Counted from the stretch's first letter, positions 1 to 12,794 are shown. The stretch: DNA of 64,000 nt from Cristatella mucedo (GCA_009760855.2 WPIO01000086.1:124001-188000), one strand, 5' to 3'. Program-made: numbers and translations. Notes: generated by a model from the letters alone, not told the origin.

Positions 1-303
1 GTATTTGTATTTACTAATTTTATATTACAGCAAATTATATGCGTAAATTCTTAGTTAAAAGCATTTATCTAGCGACTATGGATGTTTCGGAATCTGATTT
101 TCCGCTCCTCTAATGTTTTAAGGCTTTCAGTGTAATAGGGATTCATAAGAAACAGTCAGATTCTGTATAGTATAACTAGCTCTGCTCAAGCATATGGCAT
201 GCCTATAAGGTAAAAAAAAGCACCTCAACTGATGTTTCAATCGAAAAACTTTCATTGTCAGAATTTTCTCTTTCACGTGCCCATTAACACATTATATCCT
301 TAC

Positions 304-482
304 AATAATAATAATAACTACAATAATACACTCGATTTAGTGCCCTCGGAGAACTAAATCTCTTTTCAGGCACCTTGCATTTGCTGCAACGAAAGCACGA
401 TCGAATCGTTAGCTCTAGCATGCTCGATGACGACAAGTGTAAAAAGTTTTTGGGTGACATGCATATGGTCAGCATGCAAAAA
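304..482 (-). repeat. LINE-A 3' end fragment
   Basis: The left edge is a TAA repeat (304-318). It is followed by the LINE-A terminal stem-loop sequence (TAGTGCCCTCGGAGAACT) and the GACATGC/GTCAGCATGC stretch that marks the 3' UTR of this family. Only the untranslated 3' end is present, so this is a very short 5'-truncated insertion on the minus strand. Confidence 0.8.
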
Positions 483-484
483 TT

Positions 485-1525
485 TGTATCGCAAAATTAG
501 ATAAGGTCAGTGGATAAAATATATCATGTTCATTACCTCAATAATAGTTTTTCCACTTGCTAGCACCTATTCCGAGCTTGAATTTTCAAATCTTGGTGCT
601 CATATGCCTTTGTAACTGTCTAACGAGAAAACAAACTGCTCATTTGTGTCACTTAAATGCCATCAACAGTCATAATCCAGCTTTACTGGCAACTTCACAA
701 GTTGAATTTTCATACCGAATAGCTGGATACAGGCATAAAGGGAAAGCATAGCGTTACTAATTCAAGATAACTAATTCAATTTCAGATCCACTGAGCACAT
801 AAATGTGACATATTTGGCTAGACCACTAGAAATAACTAAGTGCTTGCTTTATGCTTATTTATTACGCTTCTAGAAGTTGTGTGGCAGGAATAAAGTAGGT
901 TCAGTAGCCAGTTCCAAGTATCAGGAGCCCACTGCTGGGAACGTGCGGGAACTGCTGCTGAACTACAGCCAAAGGAAACTAAGGCAGTGCACATGCCGGT
1001 TGGAAACCTTAACAACAAAACGTTCTTAGAGCACTCTAAGAAAATCAAATCTCTTTGCAAGACCCCTATCGCAATACTTAGGACTCTGTTAAATCAGCTA
1101 GATTTTATATATTTGTTTGTAGTGGTAGATCTGGCTTCTTAAAATATTGCCAATGTATTGCAGTTTCAGCTCTTACGTGTATGGGTATGGCAAAGGCAGT
1201 AGAGCAGGGTGGTAATAAAGAGTGACCATATTTTAATATCAACGGACAATGTCGTGAGCCGAAGCAATATAGTGACGTATGTACTGTAGTAGACAGCATA
1301 AAAGTGCCTCCGTATGTGTGCACAGGACAGCTGAGTGCCCACGAGAATCCAACAAAATACTGTTTAATGTTGACCTTACAGAGGTCAATATAAAGCACAA
1401 ATAATCTACAGCTATTACTTCGATTTCTACAACTATTTTTCAAATGTCGATGGCAAAATCCAGTTCCAAGGGTTTTACTAGTAAAACGACATATAGTTGA
1501 AAGTTGCAATAACTGTCTAATCTAG
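485..1525. other. No recognisable gene
   Basis: AT-rich unique-looking sequence. The short open frames here (up to 134 codons on the minus strand at 1,105-1,509) show no motif, signal peptide or splice structure I recognise. Confidence 0.5.
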
Positions 1526-1526
1526 C

Positions 1527-2457
1527 CACAAACCCAGTATGATTCGCAGATTGGAAAGGCTGATACTTAAAATTGGCTCTGCCAGCATATCTCCAGTTAT
1601 AGCAGCTCGAAATCCAAGTGTTATATTCATAAGCTACCTCTCGTTAACGACAAAATCAGCTCCACAGTCAAGTCTGCCTATTTTCAGCTTCACAAAATTG
1701 GTAAAATTTGGGCTTGTTTAGATAAGGATGCCACATGTAATGGGGTCCATGCATTCATGATTTCCTGCTCGATTCTGCAACTCACTGCTCGCTCGCCTAC
1801 CGGCATGTGCTATCAAGCGATTGCAGCTGGTGCAAAACTCTGCAGCTAGGCTTGTCTGTCGTGAGCGTCGCTGATGCTGCATTACTCCACTTCTCGCCGA
1901 ACTGCACTGGCTACCAGTCAAGCAACGCATTGACTTCAAACTTTGTCGCTCACTTTTAGGTCACTTCATTCTTTAGCTCCAGCCTATCTCTTAGATATAC
2001 TCCCCAATCAGGCCAAGCATCGTACCACCTGCTTTTCGGAATCCAACCGTCTACATATACCCCGTACAAACCTCAAATCATTTGAAGACCATGAATTTAG
2101 TTAGTATGTTCCCAAAGCCTTGAACTCCCTCCCGACCTATGTCACAACATCCCTTGACCTGACCACAGTTTTTAAGAATTTAAAAACACACCTATTTAAG
2201 AAAGCATTCAGTGGGTCCCTGTAATCCGTCCTTGACGTGCTTATGTGTGCTGACACTGTGCATGCTGCCACATACAAATTTGCATGCTGACGGTGTGCAT
2301 GTCACCCGAACCATGTTATTCATATTTTTGTTTGTCAAGCATGATTTTACTCACCATTCACTTGCTCTTACCCAGGCAGCAAATTGAAAGCTCGTAGTGA
2401 GAGATTAAGTTCTCAGAGGGCGCTTTATAAACTGCATTATTATTATTATTATTATTA
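1527..2457 (+). repeat. LINE-A 3' half, degraded
   Basis: The C-terminal part of the LINE-A reverse transcriptase is readable in broken frames. Landmarks are the IGSASISPV stretch near 1,570, the RRLQLVQNSAARLVCRE-type stretch near 1,810-1,860, and the NLKTHLFRTAFSGSL-type end near 2,180-2,222. The standard 3' UTR and stem-loop follow, ending in an ATT repeat at 2,437-2,457. Several stops and frameshifts show it is dead. Confidence 0.85.
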
Positions 2458-2607
2458 GCTTATACTGCTTCCCAGATTAAAGTATCGACTCCATAATTAC
2501 TTATGTATTACAGTTAAAATTAATCAGAGGCATTACACAACGACGAGTATAGGCATAGCTGATCTACATCCATATAATGAATTTTGGCCGCAGCATCCCC
2601 GGTTAAA

Positions 2608-3812
2608 AATAACGATAATAATAATAACGATAAAGCAATCAATAAAGCGATCTCAGAGAACTCAATCTCTTTCTATGTGATTTACATTTTCTGCATTAGG
2701 AAACGCGATTGAATGGTGAGCAATATAATGCTTAGTAAACAACATGAATGTCATGGTTAGGGATGACATGTACAGAGTCAGCACATAATTTGGTAAGTGG
2801 CAGCATGCACAGTGTCAGAAAGCATAAGCACATACATGACGAGTCACAGGGACCCACTAAACGTGGTCCTAAATGGGTGTATCCTTAAGTTCTTTTTAAG
2901 TGTTGTCATGTCAGGGGATGTTTTGACGCAAGTCGAGACGGAGTTCCAGGCTTTGGCAGTACACGAACGAAATGCACGGCCTCTAAAGGATTTAAGATTC
3001 GAAAAAGGTATTGGTAAACTGATGGATTTCGAAAAGCAGGAGGTACGACGCTTAACTGGCTGGGGGAATAGATCTGAGAGATAGGCTCGAGCCAAAGAAT
3101 GAAGGGACCTCAAAGTAAGTAACAAAAGCTGGCAGCCAATCCGTTGTTTGACTGGTAGCCAGTGCTTGTCGGCGAGAACGGTTGTGATGTGGCAACTGAG
3201 ACGCTCACAATGGACAAGGCTAGCTGCGGAATTTTGCACTAGCTGTAATCGCCTGATTGCACGTGCCGGTACGCCAGCAAGCAGTGAATTTCAAAAGTCA
3301 AGACAGGATTTCAAAAATGCAAGGGACAACTTAGACGTGGCATCGTTATCTAAACAACCTCAAAATTTAGCAATGTGATGAAGCTGAAAGTAGGCAGACT
3401 TGACTGTGGAGCTGGTCGTCTTAGGAGAGGTCACTTTGGATAATGACACCTAGATTTCGAGCGGGTTCAACCAGAGAAATGCTGGCAGAGCCAATTTCTA
3501 GGTCAGCTTTTAAATTTCTGCATCACACTGGGTATGCCCAGAACTTGTAAGTCAGTTTTATCATCGTTTAATTTAGAAAATTTGCTACCATGCATGTGCA
3601 GACGTCATCAATAAGTGTTGCAACTGAGTTGAGAGAATCTGAGGTGGTCGAAGGCTGGGAGGGATCAAAGCTAATGTACATCTGAGTGTCATCCGTATAG
3701 AAGTGAAATCATTGAATGTGCTTGGCAATATCATCAGCAAGAGGGAGAGTATAAACCGTGAAAATAACCGGAGATAGCACGGAGCCCCTAAGTATTCAAT
3801 ATTTCCGATGTA
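2608..3812 (-). repeat. LINE-A 3' half, degraded
   Basis: Starts with a TAA-type tail at 2,610-2,630, then 3' UTR and the C-terminal reverse-transcriptase region (minus-strand open frame 2,844-3,239 contains the LHWLPVKQRI-like block). It ends near the motif B/C region at about 3,800. A duplicate motif in the tail (AACGATAA twice) suggests slippage. Confidence 0.85.
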
Positions 3813-3814
3813 AG

Positions 3815-4385
3815 GGCCACACTCTTCACGACAGAGGTCCGATTTGCACGACTGGTTTCAGTGATGTGATAACTGAACGTTGTCAGATGACTCCAAGAAC
3901 TCCCAAAAAAACGGGAGGTCGAGAAAAGGGTTAACTTAGAACCCAACCTGACAGAAATAGATAGTGATTGCTTTACTGCCTAACAAATATCTCGACCCCT
4001 ATTCAATTTTTATGATTAGCCAACAAATGGATTAAAAATTGAAAAATCAAATTTGTGACATATTTAGCAATTGTTATCAAGGTACATACAGACAGGTGTG
4101 ATCTCTATATGAAATTTAATTGAACCAGTAAGTTCACACGTTGAGCAGTTCAGCCTGCAGGTCAACTTTAAAGAAAACTGAAATAAGATGGCAGCCTATA
4201 TAGTAGTTGCATCAATATAGTGGTAGAAAATGCCTGGCAGTTGTCACTTATACCAGTTTTTTAGCAGTTGGTAGTAAGGATTCTTTCTTAGGCAGGACTC
4301 AAACATGCTAACTGAACCTTTTAAAGCTGGAACATTTAAATTGAAGGTATTCGTTGCACTGGCTTGCTAATTTGCAAAGCATCGC
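3815..4385. other. No recognisable gene
   Basis: Spacer between two LINE-A copies lying in the same orientation. No coding signal or known repeat was recognised. Confidence 0.45.
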
Positions 4386-4390
4386 CAAAA

Positions 4391-6045
4391 TATTAATACT
4401 AATAATACTGTACTTGATAAAGCGCCCTCAGAAAACTTAATCTCTTTCTAGGTGCTTTACATATGCTGCAAAGGGAAATGCAATTGAATGGTAAGTAAAA
4501 TCATGCTTGAAAAACAAACAAAATGTATAACATGGTTAGGGGTGACATGCACAGGGTCAGCATGCAAATGTGGATGTGGCAGCAGGCACACTGTCAGCAC
4601 TCATAAGCACGTGAAGGACGAACCACAGCGACCCACTAAATGCTGCCCTAAATAGGTGTGTTTTTAAGTCCCTTTAAAATGTGGTCAGGTCAGAGGATGT
4701 TATGACGCGGATCGGAAGGGAGTTCCAGGCTTTGGGAGCATTGGAAGTAAATGCACAGTCTCCAAAGGATTTAAGGTTTGGACAAGGTATTTCTAGACTG
4801 TTGGATACCAAAAAGCGGGTGGTACGATGCTTGGCCTGATTGGTGAGTTTGTCGGAGAGACAGGCTGGAACCCTATAATGAAGGGACCTAAAAGTGAGTG
4901 ACAAAACCTTGAAGTCAATGCGTTGCTTGACTGGTAACCAGTGCAGGTCGGTGAGAAGTGGAGTAATGTGGCAACTGCGAAGCTCACGACAGACAAGCCT
5001 AGCTGCATTGTTTTGCACCAGCTGCAATCGCCTGATGGCACATGCTGGTAGGCCAGTAAGCAGTGACTTGTAGAAGTCGAGACGAGATTTCACAAATGCA
5101 TGGACCAACTTAGACGTCGTATCCTTATCTAAACAAGCCCGAATTTTAGCAATGTTATGAAGTTGAAAACAGGCAGATTTGACTGAGGAGCTGATATGGT
5201 CATCTAACGAGAGGTCGCTTTGGAATATGATATCTAGATTTTGAGCTGATGCAACAGGAGATATGATAGCAGAGCCAATTTTTAGGGACACCCTTCCCAA
5301 TCTCTGAATCACACTCGGTTTGCCCATAACTAGTAAGACAGATTTGCCATCGTTTACTTTTAGAAAGTCTGCTGCCATCTGTGTGCGGATGTCATCAATA
5401 CATGCAGCTAGTGAGTTTAGAGAATTTGAGGTGCTCGAAGGCTGGAAGGGATCAAAGCAAAGGTACAACTGAGTGTCATCCGCATAGAACTGAAAGCCTA
5501 GATTGAGCTTGGCAATCACATCAGCAAGAGGAAGAGTATAAACCGTGAAAAGAACGGGACCTAGCATGGAGCCCTGAGGTACTTCGTATTTCAGAGGTAC
5601 TACAGATGATCTATGTCCATTCACGTCAATACTCTGGAGTCTGCCACTGAGATAGGACTTGAACCACTGCAGACCAGTGCCATTGATACCCAGGCGAGAT
5701 GAGAGGCGCTCTAGAAGAACTTCGTGATCGATGGTGTCAAAAGCTGCCGAAAGATCGTGCAAAGCTAGCAGAGACATTCTACCCATGTCTGAATTCTTAA
5801 GTAAGTCGTCGTATACCCTAAGCAATTCTAACTCTATCGAGTGATTAGTTCTAAATCCAGACTGGAACTTACTAGCTAGGTGTGAGGTTTTGATATATGA
5901 GTTCAGCAGGTCTGCCACGACCCGTTTCAGTGTCTTTGATAGGAATTGTAGAAAGGAGACTAGGCGGTAGTTGCTCAAGTTCTCTTGGTCTAGTGTTGCT
6001 TTTTGGATGTTCGGCTGCTGTAACTCAGATCTGGCAATTTTTTCA
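4391..6045 (-). mobile_element. LINE-A (L2/CR1-like non-LTR retrotransposon), longest open frame in the window
   Basis: This copy defines LINE-A. On the minus strand the 3' end is at 4,391 (TAA-like tail and stem-loop), and an uninterrupted 465-codon frame runs from 6,071 down to 4,674. The frame encodes a reverse transcriptase fragment. It has the pre-motif region LSKTLKRVVADLL, motif A (HDLSAAFDTIDH), motif B (VPQGSMLGPVLFTVY), motif C (FYADDTQLYL, the catalytic Asp pair), and then a thumb region ending KAWNSLPIRVITSSDLTTF. The N-terminal endonuclease and the start of the RT are missing by 5' truncation. A small indel stops the frame about 20 codons before the usual SGSL end. YADD motifs and this order are typical of the L2/CR1 group. 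The clade is inferred, not computed. The open frame suggests recent insertion, but the copy cannot be autonomous. Confidence 0.92.
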
Positions 6046-6214
6046 AATCTTCTGAAAACGACAAAATACAATTAATGTGTGTGTGACCGAATTTAAATGA
6101 AGCGTACTATTAGCGATGGGAATGTTTCAATTAGGCTAATCGAGAAGAAACTAACATTATATTAATACTTTCTGTTTTCTTTTCCAGCAGACCTCCCTCA
6201 CTGAACTGGACAAT

Positions 6215-6300
6215 ATCAATAATAATAAAAATAATAATAATGTACTTGATAAAGCTAGGTACGAAGGAGCCAAGCCGTTGACTTGGCTTTGTAGGTCAGC
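6215..6300 (-). repeat. Chimeric LINE tail: LINE-A 3' end joined to LINE-B coding piece
   Basis: A TAA repeat (about 6,218-6,241) is followed by the LINE-A terminal bases TGTACTTGATAAAGC. The sequence then switches abruptly to a LINE-B fragment matching the GAAGGAGCCAAGCCGTGG block that recurs at 40,110, 40,610 and 42,680. The junction is within a few bases of 6,255. Confidence 0.65.
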
Positions 6301-6309
6301 GTCAGAACT

Positions 6310-7300
6310 TGACATAGCAGGAAAGCAATATTGCTTACATATCCATTCTTGATACGGCCTAGGCCATCTTTGCGAGGAAAAACTTGAGTTACGTGTAGTC
6401 AATCCAAGCGTTCAGGATATCAAACATGGCTATAGCAGCATCAGCGACCGGCTCTGCTCTTCAACACTAATTCATTGAAGCGACTTAGCAGTTTGGTCAT
6501 TGTTGATTTTTAGCAAGAAATAAAAACCAGCTTAGGTAGCATTTTTTCATGGTGAAGCAACCTTACGGGACCGCTTTTTGCTTTTGCTCAACGATTAAGT
6601 AAAATTTGATCACTTGTTACCTCTGCATAAATCTCATGCCTAAGTTAAAAAAGCCCTTTGTCTTCTAGTGCCTAAACTTACGTTTTTATATAATAGGTTT
6701 AGGCCTATATCTGAGCTTTACTTTCAAATCGTCGAAACGATGAACACTTCATCCTAGATCACCTGCGAGGAGTTACCTTTACACGATCGAGCAGTGTGTC
6801 GCTCACATATATGAACTTAGATGGATTAGTTATCACTTTTTATAGGTCAGAGAAGAATGCTGGCCCACCAAACCGTGAACCGTATTTTTATTTTTGAAAT
6901 GTATGGATTTTCAATTCAGCTAGTGCAGTCAAGTGGTACATTTATCCTTACCATCTCTTGTTGTCCTGCATCCTTTCACGGGCATTCGCTCGGACAATCA
7001 TCGTATATCGTGATGGGAGAACGGCAAGGCTCACAACAGAAAAGCCTACATGGAAAGCGGTGAATCAACGGCAAGTCCACAGTTAAATTGGCCGTTTGAC
7101 GAGCAAGCACAAATTTACGCCATTCGAGACGTGTTGTCACAAATGCATAGACCAATTAAGATGAGGTATCAAATTTTAACTGGGCAAAATATTATTAATT
7201 TATCGTGACAGGAACTAGACAGTATTGACTGTCAAGCCTTTGTGATCACCTATTGAAATGCAACTTTGGAACACTACCCTTAAATTCCGTACACATGCAA
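6310..7300. other. No recognisable gene
   Basis: AT-rich spacer. A 68-codon open frame at 6,857-7,063 (+) has no recognisable motif and no supporting splice or promoter context. Confidence 0.45.
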
Positions 7301-7306
7301 AAGATG

Positions 7307-8612
7307 TTATAATAATAATAATTATAATGCAATTGATAGAGTGCCCTCAGATAAATCAATCTCTCTCCAGGCGCTTTACATTTGCTTCAAAGAATAATGC
7401 AATTGAATGGTGAGTAATATGATGCTTGATGAACAAGAAAAATGCATAACATGTTTAAGGGTGACATGCACTGGGTCAGCATGCAATGTGGTTAGTTGCA
7501 GCATGCACAGTGTCAGCATCCATAAGCACATCAAGGACGAATCACAGGGACCCACTTAAGGCTGTCCTAAATAGGCGTGTTTCTAAGTTCTTTTTCAATG
7601 TGGTCAGGTCAGGAGATGTTCTGACGCAGGTCGGGAAAGAGTTCCAGGCTTTGGGAGCATACGATCTGAATGCACGTTCTCCAACGGATTTGAACTTTGT
7701 ACGAGGTATTTGTAGACTGTTAGATTCCGATAAGCAGGTGGTACAATGCTTGGCCTGATGGGGGAGTATATCTAAGGGCTGGAGCCGAAGAATAGATTGA
7801 CCTAAAAGTGAGTGACAGCACCTTGAAGTCAACGCTTTCATTTACTAGTAGCCAGTGCAGGTCGGCGAGAAATGATGTAACGTGGCAACTGCAATGCTCA
7901 CGATGGACAAGCCTAGCTGTGGAGTTTTGCACCAGCTGCAATCGCCTGATTGCACATGGTGGTAGGCCAGTAAGCTGTGAGTTGCAGAAGTCGAAACGGG
8001 ATGTCATGAATGCATGACCAACTTGGACGTGGTATCCTCACCCATACAACCCCGAATTTATGCCATGTTATGAAGCTGAAAATTGATGAATTTGACTATG
8101 GGGCTTATGTAGTCATCTAACGAGAGGTAGCTTTGGAATACTGTTCCTAAATTTCGAGCTGAGTCAACAAAATATATGCTGGTAGAGCTCATTTTGAGTG
8201 TCAGCCTTTGTAATTTGGCAATCACACTGGATTTGCCCGTAACTAGTAAGGTTGTTTTATCATCGTTTAGTTGTAGAAAATTTGATGCCAACTTACGTGA
8301 GGATGTCATTAAGTCATGCACCAAGTGAGTTGAGAGAATTTCAGGTGGTTGAAGGCTGGGAGGGATCTAAGCAAAAGGTACAACTAAGTGCCATCCGCAT
8401 AGAAGTGAAAGCCTGGATTGTGCTTGGCAATCTCGTCAGCAAGAGTGAGAGTAAAAACCATGAAAAGAACCAGACCCAGCACTGTGCACTGAGGTAACCC
8501 ATATTTCCGAGGTACGTCAGATGATCTTCGTCCATTTACGTCAGTACTCTGATGCCTCCTACTGAAATAGGGCATGAACCTTTGCAGTGCAGTGCCAGTG
8601 ATGCCCACTATA
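7307..8612 (-). repeat. LINE-A 3' portion, degraded
   Basis: TAATAATAA tail at 7,309-7,330 and full 3' UTR, followed by broken reverse-transcriptase frames. The minus-strand open frames 7,542-7,841, 7,720-8,007, 8,058-8,324 and 8,384-8,608 are consecutive pieces of one protein in shifted frames. The catalytic motif is altered (FHFYADGT at the position of YADDT). 5' truncated near 8,612. Confidence 0.9.
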
Positions 8613-8614
8613 CC

Positions 8615-9950
8615 GTTGCAACCATGGCAAGGTGCAACTGCTGCCGCTCAAAAACTGACTTGGTTGTCGACTGAATTACAAGCTTCCTACACATCAAGCG
8701 AAAGAAACACGGATTCTCTACCTAAACCTGTATTCTTAGGAAGATCATTATACACAGGAAGGAATTTTGACTCTTTATACTGCTTATCTTTAAAACCAGA
8801 CTTACTAGACCACTTTAAATTTTGAAGTTTCACTTAATTTCAACTTAATTTTCACTTAGTTATCCCTTAAAATTTACGAATAACGACGTGCTGTCCTAAT
8901 CTACCGTGTTGAGATTTCCACTGTTTCTACACTATATCTGTTCAGAGGCCTGTTTAAACGCTCTTTTTGAGCTTCAGAGCTAGCGTTTACCTTAATCGGC
9001 AAGCTATACGGAGTAGTAATTATTTTCCTTCGTTTTCAATCGTTTCAGGAACGATTTAGCAAATCCGCCACTCTTCTGTAGCTTAAACCTGTTAAAAAAA
9101 CGAGGCTATCCTCTCTTAAGGCCGAACGCTGCAGCTGCCACCGTCCTTCCGACAGTAACAGGTATCGGGTCTGTTCACACCAGAGAGGTAGAACGGAAGT
9201 TACTGAGTAGGGGGTACCCGCCTCACTGACAGCAGGCTGAAGGGGGATGGTTAATTTCGTCAGGTGTTACCACTCACACAGACGGGTAAAATGATGCTTC
9301 AACAATGGATTATACCGTACTTGGTTCCTAGCCCTTACAATTAGACACGCGGAATTATAGATGTAAGTCACGTGCTATCTGATTTAGTTTGCAACCATGT
9401 CAATGGCTTAGAAGATTATCTGTGAATATATGTTTATCGCTTGGCCCTCTGTAGTGCAGTTACAATTCGGTCATTTGAAAAACATAATATACGTAAAGGC
9501 CGAAGCGTTGTGTGCATAGGCAGTTGTGTATAGCTGGCAAGCAAGAGTGACCTCATGTTTGAAATAAACCTTTAAGGCATTCCTGGATTTGCTGCTTTCT
9601 GCATGAGCCTTCTTGTGGGTGTTTTATTCTGTGGCTAGCTCTCCAGGCTCCAATCTTTACAGCTACTGTGATTAAACTAAACAAACTTGCTAATAATAAC
9701 CGCATTACGATTTGTATTTGACTCAATCGATTCCATGAACATTCTTCCAACAATCAGGTCGATAAGGGTTTTCCACTCAGATCTCAGCCGTACGGCCGCC
9801 TTCAGCATTCCCCATTCAAGCAATCAATTTGTCTAGCCCCTATATCTTTTCCGAGATTCCAAACGGCATGAAATTCTAATCTGGGCTTTGCGGAATTCTT
9901 CAGTCGAAGAGGAACACGTAATTTCTAAGAATCCAGCCGCAGAGAACTAT
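8615..9950. other. No recognisable gene
   Basis: Mixed-composition spacer without splice-consistent coding signal. The open frame at 8,574-8,825 straddles the end of the preceding LINE and is not credible as a gene. Confidence 0.45.
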
Positions 9951-9954
9951 GGGA

Positions 9955-10205
9955 GCACCAAGGCCAACAAGTGCAACAAGAGCGATGAGAGACACAATTG
10001 CAACAAGAGCACAATGAGTACCAAAAGTAATGAGAGCAAACACAGCAGGGAGAGCCATGAGAGTAACGAGTGCAAATAGAGCACCAAGAGCGTAAAGAAC
10101 GACGAGAGCAACGAGATTAACGAGAGCAACAGAGCTATGAGAGCAGTAAGAGCACCGATAACACCAGGGGAAACAAGAGTGACGGGAGCAATGAGAGCAA
10201 AGCTG
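9955..10205. repeat. Degenerate 9-bp repeat array, purine-rich on the + strand
   Basis: About 250 bp built from variants of a 9-base unit (AACGAGAGC and relatives such as AACAAGAGC, AATGAGAGC). Because the unit is a multiple of three, both strands are fairly open. The + strand reads as Ser/Asn/Lys/Glu-rich (9,888-10,079), the - strand as Ala/Leu/Val repeats (9,900-10,214). There is no evidence that either is translated. I treat it as a minisatellite. Confidence 0.75.
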
Positions 10206-10214
10206 ATTCGCCAC

Positions 10215-10915
10215 CGATGTCTATTAGGAACCTGTCGTGAGACCGGCTGTGATTCTATTGAAAAGGACCGTTGCCACAGAGCTAAACAGCTCGTAGCATA
10301 AATCAATTACTAGGCCTTGCTTCAGTGGCAGCTCATTGGTTGGTATGGATGCTTCCAGATGAAATGAAGCACCTTAGGTGACCGAAAGCTACAAATCATT
10401 TGGCCGAAGATTGTGTTGCAGCTCTCTTACATGTCCCTAGATAACTATATATCGTTTTAATCAGCCAGATTATGGCTGATGATACAGTAAGAAGGATTCG
10501 GGAACCATTAATGGTAGCAATCGGCTACCCTCTAATCTACTGCTCAGCTGCACACAAGCCAGTGCTGTGGAATTAGCACACTACCGAGATTCAGCAACTT
10601 AGCTGGTTTGATTGGAAGCTTTGCTTGACATCAATCTTTGCGGACATATAAATGGTGATGTGCTGACCAATTTTAGGTTCGTGAGAGGCTCTCTGGGCAC
10701 AGTAGTTGAGTAACTGAATGTCAATCCGGCTACTAAATGCCTGTAGCTTTCGGCTTTGACACATAGGCTCCTGTAACTATGGTTATGGACTGATCGTACT
10801 TGAATTCTTACTTATCTTACTCTTCGTGTCTGTCTTGGTCCAGTCCTGTTGCTGCGTCTCCATGCAATCAAGCCACAGCGAGAAGTCGTTTTACGAGATT
10901 CATAAGCTCAGTGCA
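10215..10915. other. No recognisable gene
   Basis: Spacer with no gene signal. The 64-codon frame at 10,800-10,994 runs into the neighbouring LINE and is not supported. Confidence 0.4.
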
Positions 10916-10917
10916 CG

Positions 10918-11690
10918 AACCAGGTACATGGAGTGCCAGTGATGCTCAGGTGAGATTACAGGCCGCTCAAGAAGGACTAGGTGATCAAAAGTAGCAAAAC
11001 CTGATCTAAGATGCAGCAAAACAAGCAGCGAGACTCTACCTAAGTCTGGATGAGTAAGTAGGTTTTTATAGATCCGAAATAACGCTGACTCATTAGACAC
11101 ATTCGCTCAAAAAACAGACTGACACTTAAAACCAGGGGTTGAAGTTTAAATGTATTAATTTAGCTTGTCTGCCACGACTCGCCCCCGTGTCTTTGATTGA
11201 AATTGTAGAAAGGAGGCTGGGCAGAAGTTGCTCAAGAGCTCTTGGTCCGGTATAGCTTTTTTGAGTAGTGGTCTGACTGCAGCTTTATTTAAAGTGCTGG
11301 GACGTGGCCTAAGGCTGATGACATACGTATGACAGATTTCATCCGTGGCAGCAGCAGGTCTCTGCACCGTGGAATCTGTACTGTGGGACTAGGGTCTAGG
11401 GAAGTGTTCTTCTCTGTTGAGATATTGACGTCAGGACGAGGTCACTAGTGGCCTCCTGGAATTTATACTTTGAAATGCTGCATAGGTTGAGTGACATGAA
11501 TCTACGGGAGATGCTAGGAACGGATTCGCTTTTCTTTGCAACGTTGCAGACGATGAAGCTCGAGAAGCATTAAGATAGATCATCACAAGGATCACTAGGT
11601 ATGCAACTAACCTGGTAGTGATTAAGGAGATTGCTGACCGTCGACGTGAGGGAAGTCTGTCAAATGTAGTCCTGACTATAGTTTATGTAA
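10918..11690 (-). repeat. LINE-A internal fragment (5' side of RT and linker)
   Basis: Minus-strand pieces cover motif A (11,000-11,050, altered to LRSGFATFDH), the LSNFCPASFLQFQSKT block (11,170-11,250), and the linker between endonuclease and RT (about 11,540-11,640, the IPSDP-type stretch also seen at 15,690). No 3' tail is present, so this is an internally broken piece rather than a simple 5'-truncated copy. Confidence 0.75.
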
Positions 11691-11694
11691 ACTT

Positions 11695-12540
11695 CTCTTT
11701 CTAAAATCTCAGTTCTTGTGAACATCCTAAACGGAAAGCGAAGCAGCTAACACCCACAAGCTTGTCTGCTTGTTCTGTGACAATGGATCACAAAAACTAA
11801 GTGCATATGGGCATCTAAACGCTTACAGCTTGTGACTGATTTAACCTCCCTTACACGGGCGACTGCTCAAGATGGATTAGTGGCTAGTAAAATGCTAATT
11901 ATTTATGAGCGTGCGTTCCAATTATCGATTCTCCAATATCATTCAAACTCACTCCTAGATGTTACTGCTGTTGCTAAGGTAGGTGATTTATGTATTAAAA
12001 AGGAACAGCACCCTGATGCCTAAATAGGGGAGCAAGAGCTGGGAACCCTCTCTCTTGGTATGCCTAGCATTGCTCCACCCACTCAGTGTGATTTCCCCCT
12101 ACCTTTGCTGTTAATCTTTATAATTTAGTGGACGTCAAGCCAACTATAAATCCGACGGCCTAACTGCATGATTTTCGTTGTAATCCTTAGGTCAATGTGT
12201 AAGAAACCCCTATTTTTAAGCACTCATGTTTCGGGAAAAGGCGTAGCCCAACTCGTATTGAATGAAATTTAGCTAAAATTGATTGATTACTTACCAATGA
12301 CTAATTACACCCGACAGGGTTTTCCTTCGTTGACATCCTTACATCAATCAAAGCAGGTTAATGAGCTGGTGTTATCTCGTGCTTAGCCTTCTTTTTCAAG
12401 CCGTTTCCAGTCCTCTTTGAAGCAGACATTTAAATATATCACTTTGGGTTCACCAAACAACAAGTAAACGATAGCTGCAATAGTCTATCGCCCCCAAGCA
12501 GCAAGCCCTTCATTATTTCAGATTTCTGTTAATTTCATTG
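11695..12540. other. No recognisable gene
   Basis: Spacer. A 63-codon open frame at 11,832-12,023 has no recognisable motif. Confidence 0.4.
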
Positions 12541-12542
12541 TT

Positions 12543-12790
12543 TGATTTGGTCAAGTCAGGAGATGTCGTGATGCAGGTCACGAGTAATTTCTGAGCTTTG
12601 GGAGCATACGATATAAATGCCTGGCGTGAACGGGTATTGCATCTGATAGGTAGTAGTGAGTGACACACCTTGAAGTTACTGTGTTGATTGACTATGAGCG
12701 TGTGTAGGTCGGCGAGAAGTATTAGGGTGTGGCTACTGCTATCCTCTTGACTAATAAGACTAGCTGCAGATATGTTGCACCCTCTTTAAT
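12543..12790 (-). repeat. LINE-A C-terminal fragment, strongly diverged
   Basis: The stretch TTGGTCAAGTCAGGAGATGT, followed by the GGAGCATACGA and GGTCGGCGAGAAGT blocks, marks the C-terminal RT region on the minus strand. Internal deletions shorten it. No tail is visible. Confidence 0.7.
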
Positions 12791-12794
12791 TTGT

